Assembly (NCBI GenBank): GCA_902729315.2
Contig: LR746271.1
Location: 4,546,001 to 4,610,000 of the forward strand
Reading direction: 5' to 3'
DNA: 64,000 bases
Origin: Spirodela intermedia
Taxonomy: Eukaryota; Streptophyta; Magnoliopsida; Alismatales; Araceae
Shown one piece after another: positions 35,401 through 46,288 of the stretch (position 1 is the stretch's first letter; each line of letters starts with the position of its first letter). The translations under genes and the position numbers were made by a program. The notes under the pieces are model-generated. The model made no database searches. It was not told the DNA's origin and was given only the letters and a program-made list of their open reading frames with translations.

Positions 35401-36139
35401 AATATTCGTCAACTAAATAAATGCCTCCGAATTATAGGAGTTACACGAGGCCTTTAAAGGGCTCTCTTAAATCTGTCCTAGAGATGCCAACCATTCTCAT
35501 ATTTAATTGTCTGAAATTTCGGCCTTAAAAATAGTGAAAATGGTTAGGATCCACTCAGGTCTTTGATTAACTGTAAAACTCTAGAAACACCTGAAATAGT
35601 CAAACATAAACTTGGACCCAATGAGTAGCAAATTAGATCCTTCTTATTTTATTCACAAACTCCAGCCATGTGCTTTTTTATAGTATAGACCTTGACTGTT
35701 GTGTGGTTGACCCTGATGTCCTGATCACACTTAGTGTTAATAATTTTCTTGTAGCATTCCTTTATTATGAATTACTTAATTGATTTTTCAGAGGTTGGCT
35801 CATTAATTTATGTTCTCAAGAAATTTATTTAGTGTGAAGAGAGAATGTTTGCCAATTTTTAGGCATGTTTGAGGGTAGAACGGTGTTATAGGATGGGGAA
35901 TGATCTATGGGGTTTGAAGGTGGCATTAATATTTTGTCATTATTGTTGAATATGGGCACCTAGTTATTTTAGATGCTAGATTTTCGAACATGTTGGTTGG
36001 CTAATTTGGAAACTTTCTAAAGCAAAAAAGTCAAAGTTCATGATGTAAAGAGTGCTTTAATTGAAGTTTCCTCTATTGGGTTCTATTGAGACTAAATTCT
36101 TTCCTTCAAAATTAAAGAAATATGTATAATTATTGTAGA
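32461..36139. other. Low-copy-looking region, no gene recognised
   Basis: This is mixed composition sequence, GC-rich at 32480-33030 and 34840-35250 and AT-rich elsewhere. Short frames at 32471-32722, 33242-33448 and 34840-35291 carry no recognisable motif. On the minus strand about 33850-34290 reads fairly openly with one stop and includes a hydrophobic, Gly/Ser-rich stretch, but no start or family is evident. Simple AT runs occur near 33780-33890. It may hold decayed host genes. Confidence 0.4.
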
Positions 36140-37861
36140 TTTTTTATATCATTATTATCAAGAGTTAATAATTAATAAATAATATAGTTTTTAACCTTAA
36201 CTCATGATAAATAGACTTATATTTTTGTTAAAAGTGTGAAAGTGATTTTCAATTGATTAATGTGAATTTTTGGCTAATTATGTGGTTTTATATGAATTTA
36301 TATAATTTTTCTAGTCTTATTTTTGAGATAAATAAAGAAAAATAAATTAAAATAAAAAAAATAGAAAAAGGAGGGACTTGTTGGCCAACCGGGTTATAAA
36401 TAGGTTAGAAGTGCAATCGGGGGAAGTTGTGAGCAAGGGCTTGAGCAGCTATAGACTATTGGGGGCACGCATGCACCACTCTCTTTCCACGTCACTGGTG
36501 GTCAGCCAATTGTGAGGCAAGGAGTGGTCATACACACGAGAGAAAGGGGCCCATTGCTTGAAAATATGATATTACTATATATTTATCCAAAACTTCGGCA
36601 TACAATCGATGTGGGACTAAACTTGTGTCACACCTTCCCCCCAAATAATTTAAAAGATTTTAATATCTAAACTACCCCTTAGTTATAATAGAGATAATAC
36701 CCTCATAATGTCACTGTATAAAGGTATTTTAGTACTTCAATTTCTCTCATACAGACGGGTGACCGGCACGAGTTCAAATCTATTAGAGTCAAAAACTTAT
36801 ATTTTTATCTGATTAAATTACGACTTTTCTACAGATCGCTGATGAAGAATTAAGCCACTATAATTACTTGATCATTAACAAAAACCTAGTCGACATAATT
36901 CGTAGAACATTGTTACTAAAATTGTTGAATGATTCACGATAAAAAGATCATGAATCCATAAGTAAAACATTTCTAATTAATCAATGAACAAACTATTGTC
37001 GAGAAGAGAACGATCTACTAGAAGACGAGTCATCACCTCTTGAGAATGTACTAAATGTAATAAAGAGCTTTCTCTCGCTATGTAGACTTGAAGATGAAGC
37101 TCCCTAATATGTACTTCACTTCTATCTAGCTTCTCTCTATCGGGTGATAGTCACTAGAGAGTCATAAAGTTGCTATTTTTTACTTCACTAAGTGACAACC
37201 ACTGAAGATGATTTGATGTCTATTTCGTTGATCTCTAGACTTCGCATGAAGATCTACAAATTACCCACATTGTTGTTGTCCAAAAAGAGCCTTCAAGGTT
37301 ATAAACACTATAGGACAATCTTCTCGAACACTCATGATTCTAATACATCATTAACGCATTACTGCTGCAATGTTAGAACTCTATTTTTCTACTTTTAACT
37401 TAATTTTTATTTTATTAAGTAATAATTTATATGATTTAAATTTACTAAATTATCCTTCATTAAATTATGATTCTTTAGATTTTATAGATCTTAATTTGAT
37501 CAATTAAATCATTCGGCGGAACTCTATTTTCACCCGATTTACATTAGTTGGGTGATGACATCATTTTGACGTCTGGACCCTTATTTTGCTTTTTCAGAAA
37601 TTTTAAATATATTTTATTTTAATTTCTTATCTAAAATTTATAAAAAATCTTATTCTTTGAGTGAAATTTTAAAAAATTACTTGATATTATATTACATCTC
37701 TATCATTGACTTAAAAATTTTGTCACAATTTTTAGAACTTGTATTGAATTATAATTGATATATTTTTTCAGAAATACTTCTAAATATCTGAAAATTAGTA
37801 TTTTCTAGTTTTACAAATTTTAAATTTGCGTGATTTGCTATAAAATGACTAAGTCACGTCA
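36140..37861 (+). repeat. Old LTR (E4) of the dominant family
   Basis: Its degenerate start (TCATTATTATCAAGAGTTAAT) aligns with the family start, and it ends AAGTCACGTCA at 37861. It is followed by AATTT and a well preserved primer-binding-type sequence TTGGGGCTGCTACTGGGGAT (37866-37885), so this is a 5' LTR. It closely resembles the minus-oriented LTR at 45090-46119. The internal region it should lead into is cut after about 430 bp. Confidence 0.82.
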
Positions 37862-38291
37862 AATTTTGGGGCTGCTACTGGGGATGTATTACATAATATT
37901 TAGCATTTTTCTATTTTTTTCTTAGAGTACACAAAAGATTGGTGTACACAATCTTTTTTCTTAGAGTAAATTTTTAGAACACAATTTTTAGAGTACACAA
38001 TTTTTAGAACTTGTATTGAATTATAATTGATATATTTTTTCAGAAATACTTCTAAATATCTGAAAATTAGTATTTTCTAGTTTTACAAATTTTAAATTTG
38101 CGTGATTTGCTATAAAATGACTAAGTCACGTCAAATTTTGGGGCTACTACTGGGGATGTATTACATAATATTTAGCATTTTTCTATTTTTTTCTTAGAGT
38201 ACACAAAAGATTGGTGTACACAATCTTTTTTCTTAGAGTAAATTTTTAGAACACAATTTTTAGAGTACACAATTTTTAGAACTTGTATTAG
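37724..38291 (+). repeat. 272-bp tandem duplication containing LTR end plus PBS
   Basis: CACAATTTTTAGAACTT starts units at 37724, 37996 and 38268, an exact 272-bp period with two full copies and a 24-bp third. Each full unit holds the last approximately 138 bp of the LTR, the primer-binding site and about 110 bp of leader. The units differ by G/A in the PBS (GGGGCTGCT versus GGGGCTACT). Each leader also has a hairpin-forming AAAGATTG...CAATCTTT. Confidence 0.92.
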
Positions 38292-38908
38292 ATTGGGCCT
38301 ATAAACATATTAGATTGGCTCTTTCCATAAGATTTAGATTTTTCATTAGGCTGAAAGCTTGGGCTTCTTCCATTACTTTCAACTCATATTAAGAACTCAC
38401 CTTAAGTCCTTCCAATCAAATAATTAATAAGAAAATGTGAGAGAATCACCACTTGACTTGATAAAAGTCAAATAGGATTAGTCTCATAATATAAATAAAA
38501 TAAATAAAATAATATACATTAGAACATAAATGATAAAATATTATAATTATCATAATGAGTTGGTAACACGTTAAATTATATTATCAATCTATATATAAGA
38601 TATTAAAATATAGATGCAATTAATAATTTATAATTATCAATCTTTAGACTTTGTAAAAAGATCTAAAGATTGCCTATGTCATCTTTGTCTAAGGAGAGCC
38701 TTTAAGGTAATGGATACTGCACAACAATCATCTCAAATGCTTAGGATTCTGATAGATCATTGATGCATCATCATTGAAATGCTAAAACTTAATTTTACCA
38801 TTTTTTAATTAGTTCAACTTCTACTACCATTTTTTAGACTTCCAAATGAGATCGAGTGAATGTCCAAGTTGTCTATGTCCAAAAAGATCCTTTGAAGTTG
38901 TAGACATC
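38292..38908 (+). repeat. Chimeric fragment: nested insert end plus LTR piece
   Basis: From TTGGGCCTATAAACATATTAG it matches the right part of the 1.1-kb nested insert (compare 1500-1858). It then continues into LTR sequence (compare 1865-2125) and breaks off at GTAGACATCGCC. This LTR relative thus carried the same insert at the same site, and the piece has been cut at both ends. Confidence 0.75.
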
Positions 38909-39522
38909 GCCTAATTGGAATGCTATGTAAGTTGCAATCTCAATATGAAATTAAATGTCAACCCAAGGCCTAATTGGAATTGGTACTGTTATCTAGAGTA
39001 ATGTTTAGACATTGCATTTTATTAACTTGATCTATTTACATCTTTGTACATGATCTTCTACTTCCTTCTCTAATTGAAGTGAAAAATAGTATTCTTCTAC
39101 TAGTTGTTATGGTATCATACCCTAAATGTCCTTCTAGTGCTCCATATAATTCTTAGACAATTTTTTAGTATCACCATATTCTATTAATGCATAAATAATT
39201 TCCACAAAAAAAGCATAGTTTATGTACATGAAATCATCTAGTTAATAAACCCATCATATAGGCTTCCCAAATTTAGCCAAAATTTCATCACTTTTGTATC
39301 GAGCTTTCAAGGATAAAATATTTATTTGGGGGACAAGGGGGGGGGGGAAGAGGGGAGTCAATGGTGCTTCAAAGGTCACAAACCATTGTATCATTCTACT
39401 AAGTTGATTTACATTGCATTTGAGTCCTCTCTTATAAAAAAAATTTCTAATAAATGTAACCCATTTATGATGAATTAAATGAATATTTATTTGAATATTA
39501 GTAATGGTTAGTTGTTGGTGAG
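38909..39522. other. Unassigned AT-rich sequence left of the solo LTR
   Basis: No coding frame or known repeat is recognised. Notable details are two CCTAATTGGAAT copies (about 38910 and 38971) and a run of G near 39335-39350. Together with 41152-42790 it formed one continuous locus before the solo LTR inserted. Confidence 0.4.
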
Positions 39523-41151
39523 TGATAAGTCTTCATTATCATGAGTTAATAATTAGTAAATAATATAGTTTTAGCCTTAACTCATGATAAATAGACTTAT
39601 ATTTGTGTTAAAGAATGATTTTTGGTTTTCAATTGATTAACGTGAATTTTTGGGTAATTATGTGATTTTATACGATTTTTACAGTCTTACTTTTGAGATA
39701 AATGAAGAACAAATAAAAATAAAAATACTGCAAAAATGGGGGGACCCACCGGCCAGCCGGGCCCGCAAGCGGGTTGGAAGCGCAGTCAGGGAGTAAGCCG
39801 CGAGTAGGGGCTCGAGCGGCTTGGCTTGGGGACCGACAAGACATGCGTACGCCACTCCCCTTCCATGTCACCAATGGCCAGCCGGCTGTGGGGCAAGGAG
39901 TGGTCGTACACGCGAGAGAAGGGACTTTGCTCACAAAGCTAACATTACTATATATTCGCCCGAAAAATCGGCGTACAACTGATGCGGGACTAAACCCTCG
40001 TCACACCTTCCTCAGAAGAGGCGGGCGACCAACACGGGTTCGAATCCTCCCAGAGTCGAAAATTCATATATTTTTATCTAATTATTGCGACTTTCCTGCA
40101 GATCGTCGGTGAAGGATTAAGCAACGAGAATCACTGGATCATCGGTAAAAATCTCGTCAACATGATTCGCAGAGCATTGCTACTAAAATTGTTGAATGAT
40201 TTGTGATAAAAGGATTGCGAATCCATCGAGTAAATCATCTCCGATTGATCGACGAACAAGCCATCGTCGGGAAGAGGACGATCCGCCAGGAGACCAGTCG
40301 CCACTTCCTGAGAGCGTACCAGATGCGATGAAGAGCCTCCTCTTGTTGTGCGGACCTGAGGATGAAGCTCACTAACACGCGCCCCACCTTCATCCAGCTC
40401 CTCTCCGTTAGGTGACAGCCGCCAGAGAGCCGCAAAGTCGCCATTTTTCCGCTCCGCCGGGTGACAGCTGTCGGAGACGATTCGACGACCCACTTCATTG
40501 ATCTCTAGACTTCGCGAGAAGATCTAGAGATTGCCCACGTCGTCTTTGTCCAAGGAGAGCCTTCGAGGCCGTGGACACTGCACGACGATCCTCCCGAATG
40601 CTCAAGATTCCGGTGCATTGCCGACGCATCGCCGTTGCGACGCCGGAACTCTGTTTTCCTACTTTCAATTTAATTTACGCTTCATTTAGTGATACTTTGT
40701 GTGATTTTAATTTACCAAACTATACTTCGTTCAATTACGATTATTCTGGCTTTTACAGATCTTAATTTGATTAATTAAGTCGAATGTAATCGCTTACGTA
40801 AGAATCACCGGGTGGAACTCTGTTTCCGCTATTCGCTGGGCGTTGACGTCATCCTGACGTCCGCACCCTTATTTCCTTTTTTTCGTGAATTTTAAATATA
40901 TATCCTTTTTATTTCCTAGTATAAAATTCGTAAGAAAATCGTATTCATTGAGAAAAATTCTGAATAATTACCAGATATTATATTACATCCTTGTAATTGA
41001 CCTGGAAAATTACAGCTATTTTTGGATTTTTTATTGAATTATAATTGATATATATATTTAAAAATACTTCTAAATATCCAAAATTTCGTATTTTCTAGTT
41101 TTATAAATTTTATATTTGTGCGATTTAATATACAACGACTGAGTCACGTCA
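39523..41151 (+). mobile_element. Solo LTR with target-site duplication GTGAG
   Basis: 1629 bp from TGATAAGTC to CACGTCA, flanked by GTGAG at 39518-39522 and 41152-41156. It is a GC-rich young copy. A TATA box lies at 39948-39956 followed by a small CGCC/GGCG hairpin, and a perfect GGTTCGAATCC lies at 40037-40047. A palindromic TGACGTCA lies at 40844-40851 with a second TGACG 11 bp on. The terminal TGAGTCACGTCA is at 41140-41151. Two overlapping antisense frames (40131-40493 and 40235-40498) are open. No element interior remains. Confidence 0.95.
40037..40047 (+). promoter_or_regulatory. Perfect pol III B-box-like motif in the LTR
   Basis: GGTTCGAATCC equals the consensus T-arm/B-box of tRNA genes. 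It recurs as the complement at 20340-20350, 44541-44551 and 63153-63163 in the other young LTRs, and it is mutated in the old ones. No convincing A-box or cloverleaf surrounds it, so it is not a tRNA gene. It sits about 85 bp downstream of the LTR TATA box. Confidence 0.6.
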
Positions 41152-41752
41152 GTGAGCATAAATAGTATAAATTAAATTTAATAAGATAACATTCCACATC
41201 TATAAGGGTTTCTTTGAAACCATAAAATTTGAACTAATTGGTAGTTTTATTTTTACTATAAAAGTCATATGATGGCTGCATTGGAATAATGATTTGTACT
41301 CTAATTATTACATCACATTTCAAATAAAATAGTTTTTGAAATATTTGCTGTGTTTATATGGGAAGAGAGTAATTTATCATTTAGTAGAACTCATACTAGC
41401 TTCTTTTACCAAAGAACTTTTTGCCATTTTTGTGGAATTATTGATCAAAGTTTAGTGATAAATTTTAAAATGAAAAGGAGACAATATTTGTAAACTATTC
41501 TTCAAATTGGATTTCTTTTCTAGCAATCATTCTTGGATTGATTGAACCATCTGTTTATTCTTACCATCCCATTCACACTCAGTAATCCTAAGTTAACTAG
41601 ACTTTAACTATTCCTAAAATAGCAGTATAGTATAAAATATTATCACATCTTTCTCTTAGGTCCCTAATAGGCTACTAAGTTCACAAATATATATTCTTCG
41701 AATTAAAAATTATCACATGTTTTAAAATTAAAATTTTGTGAAAAAAACAAAC

Positions 41753-42739
41753 CTTGAATTCTTCGAAAGTCAATTTGGGAATAAATTTGGGATCACCAGC
41801 ACTGTCAACACCATATGCATTATTAGGAAAGAGAGCCTACAGGGCATTAAACATTATTATAGATGATATCAAGAAATATAAAAACCTAGGCGAGAAATGA
41901 AAAAAGAAAAATAATACGTAACGTTTCATTCCTCATACTATAATTCTCAAAGATGGAAAAAAATATTATCCCGAGCAAGTGTAAAAACCTATATTCTGGA
42001 TATAGAGTAATCTAGAATGAAAGCCTAGTATAAAACACCTAAAAGATACAATAGGCCAGTGACTAGCGAACTCCAAAAAGATTGAAAATTCGGTCAAATC
42101 CAAAAATCCACAACTATTCAGGTGCAGATAAAAAATTCAATGTACATTGGATCAAATTTGTGAAATAAATTCATTGTTAAATAATAATTCTGTGAAATAA
42201 TGGATATGCATCAGACCCTAGACCCTTGTCATTAGTTTTTGTACATCTAGATACTAACCCAGAAGGAACTATCAGTTTTTGTACATAAAAGAATTAAGTA
42301 AATTGGAATTTCCCACCAATGCCATTTCTATTTAACCAGATCCCTGAAAGTAGTCTTAATGTCAATTTCACAAAGGGTTTCAAGGGAGCTTGCTTGTTGA
42401 CACACTCTACCAAGTATATTATTAGGCTCTGAATAAGCCCCCTTCATTTCATTTAAAACCCCACCTGAAATTTGAGGTAATAAAATTTTTAAAATGTAAA
42501 GATAGAGTAGAATCATCACTCGAGTATTGAGCATGGTCATCAACAAGACAACCTTCAGTATCATGGAAGGGGGAATTCTACAGCACTATAACAATTATAT
42601 GATACCTTTAAAGGATATCTCCTCAGAGGGATCATTAAGCTCATAATGCCATCCCTCCTATTTAAAAATATTTGAAAATCCTCTACGCATTTAGGAAAGA
42701 AGATAGTGTCCAGGCCACATCAACCAAATTATAGAAATC
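41753..42739 (-). pseudogene. Fragment of a presequence protease (PreP, M16C) gene
   Basis: PreP is an organellar zinc metalloprotease that degrades cleaved targeting peptides. Three consecutive exons are recognisable on the minus strand. Exon 42739-42606 carries DFYNLVDV, FFPKCVEDFQ and EGWHYELNDPSEEISFK. Exon 42464-42394 carries LNEMKGAYSEPNNILGR. Exon 41836-41753 carries ALFPNNAYGVDSAGDP and IPKLTFEEFK. Phases agree across both introns; the second intron would use a GC donor (CAACAA|GCAAGC). The first exon has two frameshifts (after DV and before EGWHY), so it is broken. The exons before and after are not found: a retroelement remnant lies on the right and, beyond about 600 bp, a solo LTR on the left. 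Confidence 0.85.
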
Positions 42740-42799
42740 CTAGAGAAATTTTTTGAATCTAAGTGAAAGTACAGAAAAAGTCAAGCCACACAGCTACTA

Positions 42800-43433
42800 A
42801 ATCATGAAGATCATGAAGTGAAAATATGTAAAATCAAATTCATGTTATCTATCATGTATCCATAGAGTATTCCAACATTTCATGCCACTAAATCATTCTT
42901 TTAACTCAATAATAATCTTCCTAGTATCTTTTGGTATCAATCAATTTAATTGATTTAATTTTTAGTACATGTAATATGATGTAAGAAATTTTTAAATTAG
43001 ATACTTTTGACAATTCTACTTTTGTTTTTAGTAATAATTAATTTGTCAAAAATAAATCAAAACTATCTTCTTTATAGTTGTAATTTTGAATTTCAGTAAT
43101 ATATGTCTAGGGGATTGAAATGTGGGAAAAGGGTCTCTAGAATTTCAAATTTTGGACTATTTTTGACAGTCTATTGTTCCTAATAGAAAACTAGAAAATA
43201 GATTTCGTACTTTTTCCAATTTATTTTTTTAGTTGTTATTCTATGTGAGCATGAAAAAATGCAAACACATGTTCTTAATCACCCTCCTTCAGTACGCTCC
43301 AATCCTTGCCTTGCTGCATTTCGTTTCTTTTTTTTTCAAGTTTTTCTTTAAGAAGAAAATAAAACATGAGTTAATTTTTTTTGTGTACTCTAAGAAAAAA
43401 ATAGAAAAATACTAAATATTATGTAATACATCC
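42800..43433 (-). mobile_element. Internally deleted minus-strand element E5: 3' region joined to 5' leader
   Basis: 42800-43287 matches the 3' noncoding part of E2 (14631-15140). From about 43295 to 43433 the sequence instead matches the complement of a 5' leader (AATCCTTGCCTTGC and GTGTACTCTAAG blocks, compare 5380-5480 and 37890-37930). All coding sequence is missing. The leader runs into a primer-binding site that a solo LTR has interrupted at 43434. Confidence 0.75.
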
Positions 43434-45064
43434 TGACGTGACTCAGTCGTTGTATGTTAAATCAGGCAAATATAAAATTTATAAAACTGGAAAATACGAA
43501 TTTTTGGATATTTAGAAGTATTTCTAAATAAATATATCAATTATAAAAAAAATTCCAAAAATAGCGGTAATTTTCCAAGTCGATCACAGGGATGTAATAT
43601 AATATCTGATAATTATTCAGAATTTTTCTCAATGAATACGATTTTCTTACAAATTTTATACTAGGAAATAAAAAGGAAATATATTTAAAATTCACGAAAA
43701 AAAAGGAAATAAGGGTGCAGGTGTCAGGATGACGTCAGCGCCAGGCGAACGTGAATCAAGCAGAAACAGAGTTCCGCCCGGTGATTCTTACGTAAGCGAT
43801 TACAAACGACTTAATTAATGAAATTAAGATCTGTAAAAGCTGGAAGAATCGTAATTTAACGAAGTATAGTTTGGTAAATTAAAATCACACAAAGTATCAC
43901 TAAATAAAGCGTAAATTAAATTGAAACCAGGAAAACAGAGTTCCGACGTCGCGACGGCGATGCGTTGGCGATGCACCGGAATCCTAAGCGTTTGGGAGGA
44001 TCGTCGTGTAGTTTCCACGGCCTCGAAGGCTCTCCTTGGACAAAGACGACGTGGGCAATCTCTAGATCTTCTCGCGAAGCCTAGAGATCAATGAAGTGGG
44101 TCGTCGAATCGTCTCCGACGGCTGTCACCTGGCGGAGCGGAAAAATGGCGACTTTGTGGCTCTCCGGCGGCTGTCACCCGACAGAGAGGCGCTGAATGGA
44201 GGTGGGGCGCGTGTCAGGGAGCTTCATCCTCAGGTCCGCACAACAAGAGGAGGCTCTTCATTGCATCTGGTACGCTCTCAAGAGGTGGCGACTGGTCTCC
44301 CGGCGGATCGTCCTCTTCCCGACGACGCCTTGTTCGTCGATCAATCGGAGATGATTTACTCGATGGATTTGCGATCCTTTTATCGCGAATCGTTCAACAA
44401 TTTTAGTAGCAATGCTCCGTGAATCGCGTTGACAAGATTTTCGCCGATGATCCAGCGATTCTCGTTGCTTAATCCTTCACCGGCGATCTGCAGGAAAGTT
44501 GCGATAATCAGATAAAAATATATGAATTTTGACTCTGGGAGGATTCGAACCCACGCCGGTCGCCCCCACCTCTTCTGAGGAAGGTGTGGGTTTAGTCCCG
44601 CATCGGTTGTACGCCGAGTTTTCGGGCGAATATATAGTAATGTTAGCTTCGTGAGCAAAGTCCCTTCTCTAGTGTGTACGACCACTCCTTGCCCCACAGC
44701 CGGCTGGCCACCGGTGACGTGGAAGGGAAGTGGCGTACGCGTGCCTATTGGTCCCAAAGCCAAGCCGCTCGAGCCCTTGCTCGCGGCTTACTCCCTGACT
44801 GTGCTTCCGACCCGCTTGCGGGCACGGCTGGCCGGCGGGTCCCCTCATTTTTGTAATATTTTTATTTTTATTTCTTGTTCTTCATTTATCTCAAAAGTAA
44901 GACTGTAAAAATCGTATAAACTCACATAATTACCCAAAAATTCACGTTAATCAATTGAAAACCAAAAATCATTCTTTAACACAAATATAAGTCTATTTAT
45001 CATGAGTTAAGGCTAAAACTATATTATTTACTAATTATTAACTCATGATAATGAAGACTTATCA
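43434..45064 (-). mobile_element. Solo LTR with target-site duplication CATCC, inside the PBS region of E5
   Basis: 1631 bp from TGACGTGACTCAG to GACTTATCA on the plus strand. CATCC lies at 43429-43433 and 45065-45069. Removing it rejoins the complement of a GGGGATG-type primer-binding site of E5, so the insertion hit an older relative right behind its 5' LTR. It is a young GC-rich copy with the B-box-like motif (44541-44551). The antisense open frame at 44096-44422 is shorter than in other copies. Confidence 0.95.
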
Positions 45065-45069
45065 CATCC

Positions 45070-46119
45070 CTAGTAGCAACCTCAAAATTTGACATGACTT
45101 AGTCATTTTATAGCAAATCACGCAAATTTAAAATGTGTAGAACTAGAAAATACTAATTTTCAGATATTTAAAAGTATTTCTGAAAAAATATATCAATTAT
45201 AATTCAATACAAGTTCTAAAATAGTGACAAAATTTTTAAGTCAATCATAGAGATGTAATATAATATCAAGTAATCTTTTTGAATTTTACTCAAAGAATAA
45301 GATTTTTTATAAATTTTAGATAAGAAATGAAAATAAAATATATTTAAAATTTGTGAAAAAGAAAAATAAGGGTCTGGACGTCAAAATGATGTCATCACCT
45401 GACGAATGTAAATCAGGTGAAAATAGAGTTCTGCCAAATGATTCTTATGTAAGAGATTACAAATGATTTAATTGATCAAATTAAGATTTATTAAATCTAA
45501 AGAATCATAATTTAATGAAGGATAATTTAGTAAATTTAAATCACATAAATTATTACTTAATAAAATAAAAATTAAGTTAAAAGTAGAAACATAGACTTCC
45601 AACATTACAACAGTAATGCGTTAACGATGTACTAGAATCATGAGTGTTTGAGAAGATTGTCATATAGTGTCTATAACCTTGAAGGCTCTTTTTGGACAAC
45701 AACAATGTGGGTAATTTGTAGATCTTCATGCGAAGTCTAGAGATCAACGAAATAGACATCAAATCATCTTCAATGGTTGTCACTTAGTGAAGTAAAAAAT
45801 AGCAACTTTATGACTCTCTAGTGACTATCACCCGATAGAGAGAAGCTAGATAGAAGTGAAGCACATATTAGGGAGCTTCATCTTCAAGTCTACATAGCAA
45901 GAGAAAGCTCTTTATTACATTTAGTACATTCTCAAGAGGTGATGACTCGTCTTCTAGTAGATCGTTCTCTTCCCAACAATAGTTTGTTCATTGATTAATT
46001 AGAAATGTTTACTTATGAATTCATGATCTTTTTATCATGAATCATTCAACAATTTTAGTAACAATGTTCTACGAATTATGTCGACTAGGTTTTCGTTAAT
46101 GATCAAGTAATTATAGTGG
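45070..46119 (-). repeat. PBS remnant and truncated 5' LTR of E5
   Basis: 45070-45089 is the complement of the primer-binding site and its spacer. The LTR starts at 45090 (TGACATGACTTAGTC) and matches the old LTR at 36140-37861 closely, in the opposite orientation. It stops at 46119 (TTATAGTGG), so about 0.7 kb of its outer part is lost. It is AT-rich and CpG-poor. Confidence 0.82.
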
Positions 46120-46288
46120 TTGTGGTATCTATTGACGATGTGGCCAAAGCAAATGAGGAGAAGGGCGGGTTCTTTGAAGTCAAGAAGGTTCTGTGACCAC
46201 AAACATGACTCATGTTATGTTTCTCTCACTTATTCTCTCTCTAATAGTAGAACTATAGCAGCCTATTTAACCTTAAACTATGGCCTAT
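46120..46288. other. Unassigned spacer between E5 LTR and E1 5' LTR
   Basis: 169 bp without a match elsewhere in the window and with no gene or repeat recognised. The five bases before the E1 LTR (CCTAT) do not recur after its 3' LTR (TGTAG). Confidence 0.4.

Noticed and set aside
37724-38291. CRISPR-like or satellite array
   Set aside because: There are only two full 272-bp copies, each made of LTR end and PBS. This is a local tandem duplication in a plant retroelement.
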